From Anaerosinus sp. (GTDB taxonomy: Bacteria; Bacillota; Negativicutes; JARBTT01), in assembly GCA_029240055.1 (NCBI GenBank), contig JARBTT010000008.1:1-37292 (forward strand): 37,292 nucleotides of DNA, given 5' to 3'. A program made the translations under genes and the position numbers. Positions 16,562 to 24,779 of this stretch are shown here, in pieces; position 1 is the stretch's first letter, and every line of letters begins with the position of its first letter. Below the pieces are notes generated by a model that was not told where the DNA came from, made no database searches, and saw only the letters and a list, made by a program, of their open reading frames with translations.

Positions 16562-17890
16562 TTAAAGACTCCAATAGGAGTAATTTTTCTTTTCTATGTC
16601 TTTTGGATCAAATATATTTTTGATATCAACAAAGACATGTTTTGTTTGCTCTCTTTGCGGTTTGAACATGCTTTCCAAATCCGCCAATCGCAACTCTCTA
16701 AATTGTTGGTGTGCTACTAAAAACACCAAACAATCAGCATCTCTGACATCTTTAAGATCAACCAATTCCATATTGAATTCTTTTTTAAATTCTGTTTCAT
16801 CAGCAACCGGATCTACCACCTTGACCTCTATTCCATACGTAGCAAAGTGCTTCACAACAGCTGCCGCTTTTGAATTCCGCATATCAGGACAATCTTCTTT
16901 AAAAGTGATTCCCATAACATAAATAGTAGATTGTTTGATATTTTTATTTGCTTCAATCATTTTTTTTATCACATTATCAGCAGTGAAAACCACCATATTA
17001 TCATTTACTTTTCTGCCAGCGGCAATAATCTGCGAATGATATCCTAACATCTCCGCTTGATAAATAAAGTAATATGGATCGACACCGATACAATGTCCGC
17101 CTACCAATCCCGGTGAAAATCCCAAAGCATTCCATTTGGTATTCATGGCATCGATAACATCCTTGGTGTTGATTCCCATTCGATCAAAAGCCATTGCCAA
17201 TTCATTCATAAAGGCAATATTAATATCTCTTTGAGCATTTTCAGCCAGTTTAGCTGCTTCCGCTACTTTAATACTAGAGGCCTTATAAACACCAGCATGA
17301 ATAATCAACTCGTAGATCGCAGCAACGTTTTCCACCGTTTCTTCATCCATCCCCGAAACAATTTTTCGTATGTTTTCAAGTTTGTGCACTTTATCACCTG
17401 GATTAATTCTCTCCGGTGAATACCCAACTTTGAAATCTATTCCATATACCATACCTGATTCTTTTTCTAAAATAGGTACACAAACATCTTCTGTAACCCC
17501 CGGATACACTGTGGACTCAAAAATAATAATACTGCCTTTCGATAAATTTTGTCCTATTATTTTACTGGCATTGATAACAGGTGCCAAATTCGGTGTTTTA
17601 TCTCCATTGACAGGCGTTGGGACAGCAACAATGATGACTTTTGCTTCTTTCAACCTTGTAGCATCAGTGGTAAATTCCAATGTAGTATTTTTGATTTTTT
17701 CATCACCAATTTCATTGGTAGGATCCATTCCCTGCTTGTAAACATTGATTTTTTCTTGGTTAATATCAAACCCCAGCGTTTTGACTTTACCAGCAAATGC
17801 AACAGCAATAGGTAATCCCACATAACCAAGGCCTACAACTGCTAAAAAATCTATTTTTGTCCGAATTCGTTGTAAAATTTCCATCTGCAT
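16562..17890 (-). CDS. UDP-N-acetylhexosamine 6-dehydrogenase (TviB/WbpO type)
   Basis: 442 residues, ATG at 17890 with GGGAG 7 bases upstream. NAD-dependent nucleotide-sugar dehydrogenase making a UDP-HexNAc uronic acid in the cytoplasm. Rossmann motif GLGYVG (20-25), PTPVNGDKTPNL (91-102), GYSPERINPGDK (156-167, typical of TviB/WbpO rather than UDP-glucose dehydrogenase), the catalytic Cys267 in GGHCIGVDPYYF, and GITFKEDCPDMRNSK. Length is normal for the family. It supplies the sugar donor for the synthase, as AlgD does for alginate, so the polymer should contain an N-acetylhexosaminuronic acid; whether Glc, Gal or Man configured cannot be told. Confidence 0.9.
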   Translation of the reverse strand: MQMEILQRIRTKIDFLAVVGLGYVGLPIAVAFAGKVKTLGFDINQEKINVYKQGMDPTNEIGDEKIKNTTLEFTTDATRLKEAKVIIVAVPTPVNGDKTPNLAPVINASKIIGQNLSKGSIIIFESTVYPGVTEDVCVPILEKESGMVYGIDFKVGYSPERINPGDKVHKLENIRKIVSGMDEETVENVAAIYELIIHAGVYKASSIKVAEAAKLAENAQRDINIAFMNELAMAFDRMGINTKDVIDAMNTKWNALGFSPGLVGGHCIGVDPYYFIYQAEMLGYHSQIIAAGRKVNDNMVVFTADNVIKKMIEANKNIKQSTIYVMGITFKEDCPDMRNSKAAAVVKHFATYGIEVKVVDPVADETEFKKEFNMELVDLKDVRDADCLVFLVAHQQFRELRLADLESMFKPQREQTKHVFVDIKNIFDPKDIEKKNYSYWSL

Positions 17891-17913
17891 TCTAGATCTC
17901 CCATTTCATTATT

Positions 17914-19419
17914 CTAAAAATAACGAGTCACATAACTCCACCAAGTTTCGCCTTTTTCTCCAGTAATTTTATCTTCTAAGTTGTAATGTTCTATACCTCC
18001 GACAAGGTTTTCGGCAAAGGTATAGTTTACGCCTACTCCGTAACCTTTAAATCCTTGCATGGAATTCCCCATACCATTCATACCATGTGAAATATAAGTA
18101 CCACTTGGTTGATTGTAATATTTTGCAAAGATATCATATGTTCTTGGTCTATATGGCTTCAAATCACCATAGTTAATACTAAGCACATAGCCATTGTTGT
18201 CCCCTCTGCTATCTTTCTGACTAGAGTGCAAAACCATAGCTCCTACACCAAAATTAGAAAAATTATAAATTCCGCTAAAAGTACCGATTGTATTTTTACT
18301 TTTACTGCTGTCATCAGCCTCATAATGATAGACTCCAGCCTCCAAATTATAATCCAAATCATTGTACCGCGCAGTTGCTATAAATGTTTTTTTCGTGTAA
18401 TCAGTTTTCCCATAACTCAACGTGTATTTCAGCGCTTCACCAAAATCATATCTAGCCCCTTTAAAGGTACTATCATAAATATTTCCCTCTGCCATAAGAT
18501 AGCCAAATGAGCCTACTTTCAGCATTGATTCGCCTATTTTGTGGGTTACATATAAATTTAAAAGTTTGAATTCATTATCATAATTTACTAAGTCTTGTTT
18601 ACCTTCCAACATCCCATAGGCATGCCAGTCCTGATCAAACTCTGCATCAACGCCAAGACGAACACGAATTCCCGAGGAATCCTGTTGCAATTGCTTAGCT
18701 CCGCTATTCGATGCGTAATGAAGACGAATTTCACCGTCCATATTTATTTTATTATCCGCATGATTTCTACGGTCGCTTACATTCATCAATTCATCGATAA
18801 GACCATGATATGTTTCTGGGGCAATATCACTTGTAGGAACGCTTTCCTTTTTAGCAAGATCGACATTATTATCCACGACAATTATTGGTTTTTGCTCAAT
18901 ATCCGCATTATTTCTAAGAAGTATTCCTTTTGACTGGCTGTAGTCATTGCTCCCCTGAAGCATGGTTTTGTTATCTGCATTCATTATGATTTTTGTTGTA
19001 AGCTTTGCTATTTCATAGGAAAATTCGATTTTTGCTTTTTCTACATCTAAATTTTCATCACCAACTATTTTTGTTGTAATCTGTGCCATTTTATAGGCAA
19101 ATTCATCTCTTTCATCGTTAGGCAGAAGTGGCATTACCTTTGTTGTAGCCTCAGCAACAGCATAAGAATATTCCTTTTGAAAATTTTCAATATTTCCGGT
19201 CGTAACAGATACTACCTTCGCTGTAAATTGTGCCATTTCATAGGCAAACTCAGTTTTGAAATTGTCTGCATTTCCCTTTATTGTAGCAATAGACTTAGAA
19301 TAAGACTTTTGCTCACTATTGAGCTTGTTTGCAGCATATACTACGTTTTTCAATGGTCTATCTATAACGATCCCAATAACGATTGCCATTAAAAGCAATA
19401 TACTAAAAACCTTTTTCAC
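17914..19419 (-). CDS. Outer-membrane beta-barrel porin with four N-terminal helical repeats
   Basis: 501 residues from the GTG at 19419 (MKKVFSILLL); the GTG at 19431 lies inside the SD AGGGGGGGTGAA. Signal peptide to about residue 30 (VVYAA). Then four imperfect repeats spaced 23-26 residues: FAYEMAQFTAKVV (58-70), YSYAVAEATTKVM (84-96), FAYKMAQITTKIV (107-119), FSYEIAKLTTKII (133-145), probably helical. From about 220 to the end are amphipathic beta strands ending in aromatic Phe (YVTRYF), the signature of an outer-membrane barrel. No SLH domain is visible, unlike many Negativicutes porins. As the first gene of the operon it is the obvious outer-membrane exit for the polymer; periplasmic helical repeat plus barrel recalls BcsC, PgaA and AlgK/AlgE. 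That analogy is inference. Confidence 0.82.
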   Translation of the reverse strand: MKKVFSILLLMAIVIGIVIDRPLKNVVYAANKLNSEQKSYSKSIATIKGNADNFKTEFAYEMAQFTAKVVSVTTGNIENFQKEYSYAVAEATTKVMPLLPNDERDEFAYKMAQITTKIVGDENLDVEKAKIEFSYEIAKLTTKIIMNADNKTMLQGSNDYSQSKGILLRNNADIEQKPIIVVDNNVDLAKKESVPTSDIAPETYHGLIDELMNVSDRRNHADNKINMDGEIRLHYASNSGAKQLQQDSSGIRVRLGVDAEFDQDWHAYGMLEGKQDLVNYDNEFKLLNLYVTHKIGESMLKVGSFGYLMAEGNIYDSTFKGARYDFGEALKYTLSYGKTDYTKKTFIATARYNDLDYNLEAGVYHYEADDSSKSKNTIGTFSGIYNFSNFGVGAMVLHSSQKDSRGDNNGYVLSINYGDLKPYRPRTYDIFAKYYNQPSGTYISHGMNGMGNSMQGFKGYGVGVNYTFAENLVGGIEHYNLEDKITGEKGETWWSYVTRYF

Positions 19420-19439
19420 TAAAAATTTCACCCCCCCTG

Positions 19440-19501
19440 CTAAACTGTACTTTTAATAGCCATAGTCGACGATCTATTTCATATACTCGTAATCCTCCTT
19501 T
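19440..19501 (-). promoter_or_regulatory. Leader minicistrons between terminator and porin gene
   Basis: The perfect SD AAAGGAGG (19494-19501) is followed 11 bases later by ATG-AAA-TAG (19474-19482), a two-codon ORF. A second mini-ORF, ATG at 19463 reading MAIKSTV, ends in TAG at 19440-19442, directly before the porin SD. Neither has been tested; they could be accidental, or affect translation of the porin. Confidence 0.35.
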
Positions 19502-19530
19502 GAACAACTCACCTTTTCAAATGAAGTAAT

Positions 19531-19589
19531 AAAAAAAATTACCAAGTTGCATTTACAATATACATAGTACTTAAAATGCAACCTGGCAA
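19531..19589 (-). terminator. Riboswitch-controlled intrinsic terminator of the exopolysaccharide operon
   Basis: On the minus-strand RNA, TTGCCAGGTTGCATTT (19589-19574) pairs over all 16 bases (two G-U) with AAATGCAACTTGGTAA (19554-19539), followed by eight U (19538-19531). It lies about 110 bases before the porin start, inside the leader. Its 5' arm is the 3' end of the c-di-GMP aptamer, so aptamer and terminator are mutually exclusive. Confidence 0.85.
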
Positions 19590-19667
19590 TCATAGACTTC
19601 AATCATCCTTAGACCCATAGCTTTGCGCCCCTTATTTTCAAAAGGTTTGCTAGTTATATTCATTTTT
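19573..19667 (-). promoter_or_regulatory. Cyclic di-GMP-I (GEMM) riboswitch aptamer
   Basis: Read on the minus strand from 19667: P1 5' strand AAAATG; GCAAACC (19650-19644); a GAAA tetraloop; GGCGCAAAGC (19629-19620); GGGTCTAAG; a variable hairpin; and TATGATTGCCAGGTTGC. P1 closes with CATTTT (19578-19573). This is the order and sequence of the GEMM-I consensus (GCAAACC, GAAA tetraloop, GACGCAAAGC, GGGUCUAA, GCCAGGUUGC), with one departure, GGCGC for GACGC. The 3' strand of the ligand-bound fold is the 5' arm of the terminator at 19531-19589, so c-di-GMP should block termination (an ON switch). Ligand specificity is known for the family; the direction of switching is inferred. Confidence 0.9.
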
Positions 19668-19748
19668 CATCAAAATTTACGTATTTTAGGATATTCGCCA
19701 TTAGTATACAAATATCCTGCAAAGACGTTATGTCCATAAATAGAATTT

Positions 19749-19779
19749 ATTATAGCATTTAAAATATTAATCACGTTAA
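19749..19779 (-). promoter_or_regulatory. Candidate promoter of the exopolysaccharide operon
   Basis: TATAAT on the minus strand (19754-19749) lies about 80 bases upstream of the aptamer, at a sensible distance for a start near 19742. The best -35 is only TTAACG with a 19-base spacer, so the boxes are weak. Another sigma factor or activator may be needed. Confidence 0.35.
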
Positions 19780-20128
19780 AAATAAATCAGCTTAGTCCGA
19801 CAATAAAAATAGCTTGTCTTATATTAAGAGAATAACTTTTTCAGCACCTCTATTAATTAATTGCTGTTACTAAAAAATTAAAATAATAACTAATAGACAC
19901 TTCAAGTCATTATTCTAACATTATCATACATACCTGACCTTATTTAATAGTACATGATCCCTATACTATCTACCGATAGGTTTGTATCATATTCTACAAT
20001 ATCTATATGTATTATACTACCAAATAGACTGCCCGAAAGTGCAAAGATTCCAGTAGGTTATTTTTAGTGATCCTTTCACTGTATGCTTATTTTTATTCGA
20101 TGATTGAAGCAATCTAATGGGTTCATAC
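19780..20128. other. AT-rich intergenic region upstream of the riboswitch
   Basis: About 350 bases with no coding potential and no recognised RNA. It separates the exopolysaccharide operon from the terminator of the Sia operon and probably holds upstream regulatory sites. No palindrome was convincing. Confidence 0.4.
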
Positions 20129-20159
20129 TAAAAAAAAGTCAGGACACTTGTCCTGACTT
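20129..20159 (-). terminator. Terminator of the Sia operon
   Basis: AAGTCAGGACA (20136-20146) pairs with TGTCCTGACTT (20149-20159), and the minus strand continues into TTTTTTTTAG. It lies 11 bases after the stop of the GGDEF/HD-GYP gene. Confidence 0.88.
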
Positions 20160-20169
20160 AAACAGTTTT

Positions 20170-21774
20170 TTAATCTGCAATAAACTCCAGAAATTTTTTG
20201 GTAAGCGTGGGATCAAAATGGGTTCCACTTTCACTGGAAATTTCCATTAGTGCTTCTTGTTTTCCTAGCGCCGACCGATAGGGACGATCATGGGTTAAAA
20301 CATCATACATATCAATCAACGAAAATATTCGCACTGTAAGTGGTATCTGCTCTTCGTGTAATCCATGAGGATATCCTGTCCCGTCCCACCATTCATGATG
20401 TAAAAGAATAGCCTCTGCCAAAGGAGTTTTTCCAATAGAGTTAGCTAAGCGATACCCTACATCACTATGATTTTTCACAATATCCCATTCCTCATCACTC
20501 AAAACGCCTCTGCGTCCCCAGATATCACTATTAATGGCTACCTTACCAATATCGTGTAGCCTTGCCAAATGGAGTAAAGTCTCTATTTGTAACTGCTCCA
20601 ACGGCACCCCTAAAAAAGCGATAAATTTAGACGTCAACTGCTCTACTCGAGTGCCATGACCATCATTTTCATAACATTGACTATATAATAACCCTTCTAG
20701 GCTGGAAATAAAACCTTGATGCAAGGCAGCTCTTTTAGCTAACTTATCGCTATACATCATACTCTCCGCTTCACTAAACATTTCTGGAAAGCGAAAAGTC
20801 CCTCTCGTTTTCGTAGTCCGACCAATAGCCGCACTAACCTTGATTGGATTGTCTTTTGTTTGAGCACAAGCAGTTTGAATACACTCACAAATTCCTTGGC
20901 AAATCGCAGCGCTCGTCTGTGGCAATACGATCAAAAACTCATCCCCGCCCCAGCGAGCAATAATATCAGTTGGTCGGCAACATTTTTTCATGATATTTGC
21001 AATAGCAATTAGCAGCGTATCCCCCTGCTGATGTCCGAAAACATCATTTACCAGTTTCAATCCATTCATATCAATAATAACAATACTGATTGGCATCGCT
21101 TGGGTTCCTTCAACTTCTGGTAAGACTGTCTCGACATAAGCACGATTATATACCCCTGTCATTTTATCATGATAACTAAGATAATGGATTTCTTTCTCTG
21201 CTAATAATTTTTCTGTAATGTCCGTCAAAATCATCATAATTAAAGGCTCATCACCAAACTCAGATTCAAGCAATTTGCATTCAACCTGAATATCTCTGTC
21301 CTTGATTCGGAACCTCACTGGAAATTGCTGAAGTAACGACTCTGCAAGAGCATTGCTTTCAGCAAAAACCTGCGACAAAATTTTCTCTAATTTAATTTTA
21401 TCTGTATCATTTTCTTGCGTTAAAAGAGAGGTAATTGATAAACCAGCTATCTTCTGACCAAATATCCGAACACATTCCTGGCTATATTGGCGGCCAACTT
21501 TCAAATCCCTAGTAAAAGTTAAAAAGCCTTGATTGGCATTATCAAGTAAGTTCTGCATCTCGGCTTGCTGCCTCTGCAGAACTTTACCCTGACGATCACT
21601 TATATAAAAAGCTTTTTTCGTAATGCGCAACAACTTCTGATATTCTTTAGTCAACCTTGAATACGACGCTAATATTTCCTGTTCATTAGCCGTGGCATGA
21701 GCAATCATAGTCTGTGCCTCTTCTAAAGTCCGATCTTCACCATCAAACAAATGCTTTTCCATTTCTTTTTTCAT
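20170..21774 (-). CDS. PAS-GGDEF-HD-GYP c-di-GMP synthase/hydrolase in the SiaD position
   Basis: 534 residues from the ATG at 21774 (GAGG 5 bases upstream). Residues 1-75 are a coiled-coil stalk ending LTKEYQKLLRITKK...YISDRQGKVLQR, the segment type through which SiaC contacts SiaD in Pseudomonas. Residues about 76-190 are a PAS-like domain. A diguanylate cyclase domain (200-350) has an intact WGGDEF (275-280) and an allosteric RxxD site (RPTD, 267-270). A phosphodiesterase HD-GYP domain (365-530) has HDIGK (407-411) and HHEWWDGTGYP (459-469) intact. Pseudomonas SiaD has only the stalk and GGDEF, so the fused HD-GYP domain is unusual. It may make c-di-GMP when SiaC is bound and degrade it otherwise; the net activity cannot be read from sequence. 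Confidence 0.88.
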   Translation of the reverse strand: MKKEMEKHLFDGEDRTLEEAQTMIAHATANEQEILASYSRLTKEYQKLLRITKKAFYISDRQGKVLQRQQAEMQNLLDNANQGFLTFTRDLKVGRQYSQECVRIFGQKIAGLSITSLLTQENDTDKIKLEKILSQVFAESNALAESLLQQFPVRFRIKDRDIQVECKLLESEFGDEPLIMMILTDITEKLLAEKEIHYLSYHDKMTGVYNRAYVETVLPEVEGTQAMPISIVIIDMNGLKLVNDVFGHQQGDTLLIAIANIMKKCCRPTDIIARWGGDEFLIVLPQTSAAICQGICECIQTACAQTKDNPIKVSAAIGRTTKTRGTFRFPEMFSEAESMMYSDKLAKRAALHQGFISSLEGLLYSQCYENDGHGTRVEQLTSKFIAFLGVPLEQLQIETLLHLARLHDIGKVAINSDIWGRRGVLSDEEWDIVKNHSDVGYRLANSIGKTPLAEAILLHHEWWDGTGYPHGLHEEQIPLTVRIFSLIDMYDVLTHDRPYRSALGKQEALMEISSESGTHFDPTLTKKFLEFIAD

Positions 21775-21810
21775 CAAAACCTCATCTCACCTTCATTCGC
21801 ACATCCAATG

Positions 21811-23640
21811 CTAACGAATAGAAAAACCTAATAAAGTAATATCATCACGCTGTGATTCATCTGCCATATAGTTTCGCAACACTGTCTCAAAATGTGCTGC
21901 TTGACAAGCTACCGCTTCTTGTTGCGCGAGAATTTCTGTAGTAAAATTTTTCTTACCAAAGGAATAATTTTTCTTACCACCATTTTGGTCAATATAACCA
22001 TCTGTTACTAAGTAAAACTGATCGCCAGCCTCAATATCCCAACTCTGACTGGTAAAGGTCAAAGTCTCAGGCGATGCTTTATAGCCGATACTCTTATGAT
22101 CACCTGGTATCGTATGGATTTCCTGATCTCGTCTAACATAAAGTGAAAGTTTAGCCCCAGCAAAACTCAGTCGTGAATGACCTTCAATGGCGCAAATAGC
22201 AATATCTAGGCCATCATCACGAAAAGATTGCTGATGATTACGATGCAAAATTTGCTTCATCTGCAAATTTAATTCTGATAAAATCTGAGCCGGTTCAGTA
22301 TGATTTTGCTCAACAATATGTTTTAAAGCTGAATTCACAGCCATCGTCATAAATGCACCGGGAACACCATGACCAGTACAATCCACAAGAGCAACCAGAC
22401 TTTTTTCCTCACTCACACGCCTCACCCAAAAGAAATCACCACCGACAATATCGCGCGGTCGCCAAAGTACAAAATAAAAACCAAGTACATCCTCAAGTTC
22501 CTCGGAAGTCGGTAATATAGATTCCTGAAGTAGTCTAGCATATTCAATGCTATCCATGATTTTCTCATTACTCTCAGCCAATTCACTCGTCCGCGCTTTT
22601 ACCTGCTGTTCCATTTTTTGTGTAAGTAAAAGGGCACGTTTGAGTGGATTCGCAATTCTACGCGATACCAAATAAAAAACTAGAGTAATCATGAGCACAG
22701 CAATAAGACTGGCAATCGCTGTATTCATTTTAATTGTTTTTAAAACTGCGATACTTTCACTGCGCTTGATTTGGAGTACCACTTTCCAATCGGTAGACTC
22801 AGTTCTCTTATACGCCAAGTCAACGGTTTCTCCAGCTGCGTTTACATATTCCAGTATTTGTGGCTGCGTCTGCTGGCTGTTCGTATCAGCAATAATTTGA
22901 TCAGCAACTGCCGCTGGCATAAAGTCGTTTAAATTTTTACCGTTTTGTTCTACGCTATCCGCTAAATGAATCTTCCCGTTGCCATCCACGAGCCACAAGG
23001 CACTGCTTTCACCGAACTTATACTCTGTAAATTCTTTGGCAATGTCCGCAAGACTCAAACCAACGCCCGCTATGCCACTGGGATGTTTTAAATCACCGAT
23101 TAACGCATTCAAAAAAACATAGGTATTGTCCCTGCCAATATTATAATCAATATTCAAGCTTACCGCTTTATCAGATTTGAGTGTTTCATAAAACCAGTAA
23201 TCATCCGCATTATCTTCGGACATTCTCTGCAGTAGCCTACCTTCTTCAGCCCAGTAATTTCCTGTTACTACACTGACAATAAAGGAATTAACATAGTCGT
23301 AACTTTGGGCCATATCAGTAAGCTTATCCTTTGCATACTTTCCCAATTGTTCATTTTTTTCACCTGAAAGCACCCATTCGTTAACCGCAGAATCCCGCGC
23401 CAGAAGAAGAGACGTCTCACGAGCGCGGGCAATTCTCCCGTCAATTTTTGCTGTTGCCGATTCAATAATATAAACAAGATCCCGTGATTTAAGCTTATCT
23501 ACAACTGCATTACGCGTAATAAAATAACTTATGCTACCTGTAAAAACAACAGCCAAAACAATGATGATACAAGCAAAGCTCACTACCTTCATCGTACTGC
23601 CATCATACATAATATTTTGATCACTCGTTACTTTGCTCAT
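21811..23640 (-). CDS. siaA: SiaA-like membrane sensor PP2C phosphatase
   Basis: 609 residues from the ATG at 23640 (GGGAG 9 bases upstream), chosen over the upstream Met codons, which lack an SD. Two membrane segments (about 19-42 and 306-325) enclose an extracytoplasmic dCache-like sensor domain (about 45-300, with DYWFYETLKSDKAV and TYVFLNALIGD). A helical linker follows (ARTSELAESNEKIMDSIEYA). The cytoplasmic PP2C/SpoIIE phosphatase domain (about 385-605) has GGDFFW (400-405), DCTGHGVPGAF (420-430), DGYIDQNGG and RDDITLLGF, so the metal-binding Asp residues are in place. In Pseudomonas SiaA dephosphorylates SiaC and thereby activates the diguanylate cyclase SiaD. The gene follows siaC by 19 bases. 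Confidence 0.88.
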   Translation of the reverse strand: MSKVTSDQNIMYDGSTMKVVSFACIIIVLAVVFTGSISYFITRNAVVDKLKSRDLVYIIESATAKIDGRIARARETSLLLARDSAVNEWVLSGEKNEQLGKYAKDKLTDMAQSYDYVNSFIVSVVTGNYWAEEGRLLQRMSEDNADDYWFYETLKSDKAVSLNIDYNIGRDNTYVFLNALIGDLKHPSGIAGVGLSLADIAKEFTEYKFGESSALWLVDGNGKIHLADSVEQNGKNLNDFMPAAVADQIIADTNSQQTQPQILEYVNAAGETVDLAYKRTESTDWKVVLQIKRSESIAVLKTIKMNTAIASLIAVLMITLVFYLVSRRIANPLKRALLLTQKMEQQVKARTSELAESNEKIMDSIEYARLLQESILPTSEELEDVLGFYFVLWRPRDIVGGDFFWVRRVSEEKSLVALVDCTGHGVPGAFMTMAVNSALKHIVEQNHTEPAQILSELNLQMKQILHRNHQQSFRDDGLDIAICAIEGHSRLSFAGAKLSLYVRRDQEIHTIPGDHKSIGYKASPETLTFTSQSWDIEAGDQFYLVTDGYIDQNGGKKNYSFGKKNFTTEILAQQEAVACQAAHFETVLRNYMADESQRDDITLLGFSIR

Positions 23641-23659
23641 CCCCAAGTGCTCCCGCTCT

Positions 23660-24052
23660 TTATTCATCATCATCTAAGACAATAAGCTCAAACGGTAACA
23701 TAAGATCTTCCTTAAACTCTTCTGCGCACTCCAATGCGGCCTCATCTTCATGATTATAATACCATTCGATTGCAACTTTTCGCCCTTCCTGATAAGCATT
23801 TTCCATTTTTTCTAGCAGCATCATAATGCACTTAGAACTACTCGTATTTATGTACGGCATATGAAAATATATTTCTAAAACAGTTTCTTTATCTATCTCT
23901 GTCAAATACTGATCCAACCAATTAAAAATTGGTTCATAAAACTTAAAGGCATTTTCCGGATAAGATTGTCCTTCAATCCTCAGCTTATTATTCACAATAT
24001 CAAACTGAATGGTTGGAGTTGACTTTGTTTGCTCTATGCATAAATTTTCCAT
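23660..24052 (-). CDS. siaC: SiaC (DUF1987), phosphorylatable partner of the cyclase
   Basis: 130 residues from the ATG at 24052 (AGGAGG 7 bases upstream); the reading back to 24157 overlaps siaB by nearly 100 bases. DUF1987 landmarks: MENLCIEQTKSTPTIQFD, SYPENAFKFYEPIFNWL (30-46), and YINTSSSK (67-74), which contains the Thr (Thr70, near Thr68 of Pseudomonas SiaC) phosphorylated by SiaB. Acidic C-terminus. In P. aeruginosa unphosphorylated SiaC binds the stalk of SiaD and switches on c-di-GMP synthesis. Same gene context here. Confidence 0.88.
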   Translation of the reverse strand: MENLCIEQTKSTPTIQFDIVNNKLRIEGQSYPENAFKFYEPIFNWLDQYLTEIDKETVLEIYFHMPYINTSSSKCIMMLLEKMENAYQEGRKVAIEWYYNHEDEAALECAEEFKEDLMLPFELIVLDDDE

Positions 24053-24062
24053 GTCTTTCCTC

Positions 24063-24605
24063 CTACACTTGAACCTTAAGAGTAAAAAATGATAATTGCT
24101 CATCAATATCCTGTATAGAATACTGGAGCTTTCCACTAGCACGCCGAGCCATATCAATAAGCCCTAGGCCCGCGCCGGTACTTTCTGGATCAAGAGTTTT
24201 CTTTATTTGTTCCTTATATAGCTTTTTTAGCCCGATCTTATCCAAAGATGTAATCACAGCTAACTTATCTTTAAGCAATTCAACATCAGTAGTAGTCAAC
24301 ATATTTCCTGAAGACACAAAGTACCCTTCCGCGTCTTTGCCAATTGCAACAATCCCCGAATTGGCGATTTTTTCACCATTGGCAAATTCACTTTGACTGC
24401 TGGCATAATTTTTCACATTTTGAGTCTGCTCAATAAAAACAGCAAATACATCATGTGTTTTATGCTGCGTGGATTCTGTCTCCATATACTTTTTTACCGC
24501 ATCCCCAAGTTCCTCAATAATTTCTTGGGTAAAACGACCAGAGAAAGTGATTAGCACACCATTTTTTTGTAAGTGCCTTTGCAAGTCCAGCAAATTTAAA
24601 TTCAT
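24063..24605 (-). CDS. siaB: SiaB (DUF6272), SiaC kinase
   Basis: 180 residues, start with AGGAGG upstream. A GHKL-type small kinase of the DUF6272/SiaB family: FIEQTQNVKNYA (an N-box, about residues 57-68) and GAGLGLIDMARRAS (about 144-157, the G-box). SiaB phosphorylates SiaC, blocking its activation of the cyclase, and opposes SiaA. First gene of the operon siaB-siaC-siaA-GGDEF/HD-GYP; the stop lies 10 bases before siaC. Confidence 0.88.
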   Translation of the reverse strand: MNLNLLDLQRHLQKNGVLITFSGRFTQEIIEELGDAVKKYMETESTQHKTHDVFAVFIEQTQNVKNYASSQSEFANGEKIANSGIVAIGKDAEGYFVSSGNMLTTTDVELLKDKLAVITSLDKIGLKKLYKEQIKKTLDPESTGAGLGLIDMARRASGKLQYSIQDIDEQLSFFTLKVQV

Positions 24606-24779
24606 CTAAGTATTCCTCCTAGAAAATTGGTTTAGGACATTAATTAGATTTTACGACATTTTTCGCCTTTTTCCAATTCTTTTTTCCTTCCCTTCCAAAC
24701 CTTATTTTGGTGATTTTCTATAAATAGCTTAATAACTCCATTCTTCATCACAAAAAACTATTTGTATCCCCCTCTAAGA

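Noticed and set aside
20041-20100. Second c-di-GMP riboswitch upstream of the Sia operon terminator
   Set aside because: CCCGAAAGTGCAAAG looks superficially similar, but the GCAAACC and GGGTCTAA elements are missing and no gene start lies downstream.
24053-24157. N-terminal extension of SiaC
   Set aside because: The extra 35 residues read through siaB in another frame; AGGAGG and the DUF1987 opening both support ATG 24052.
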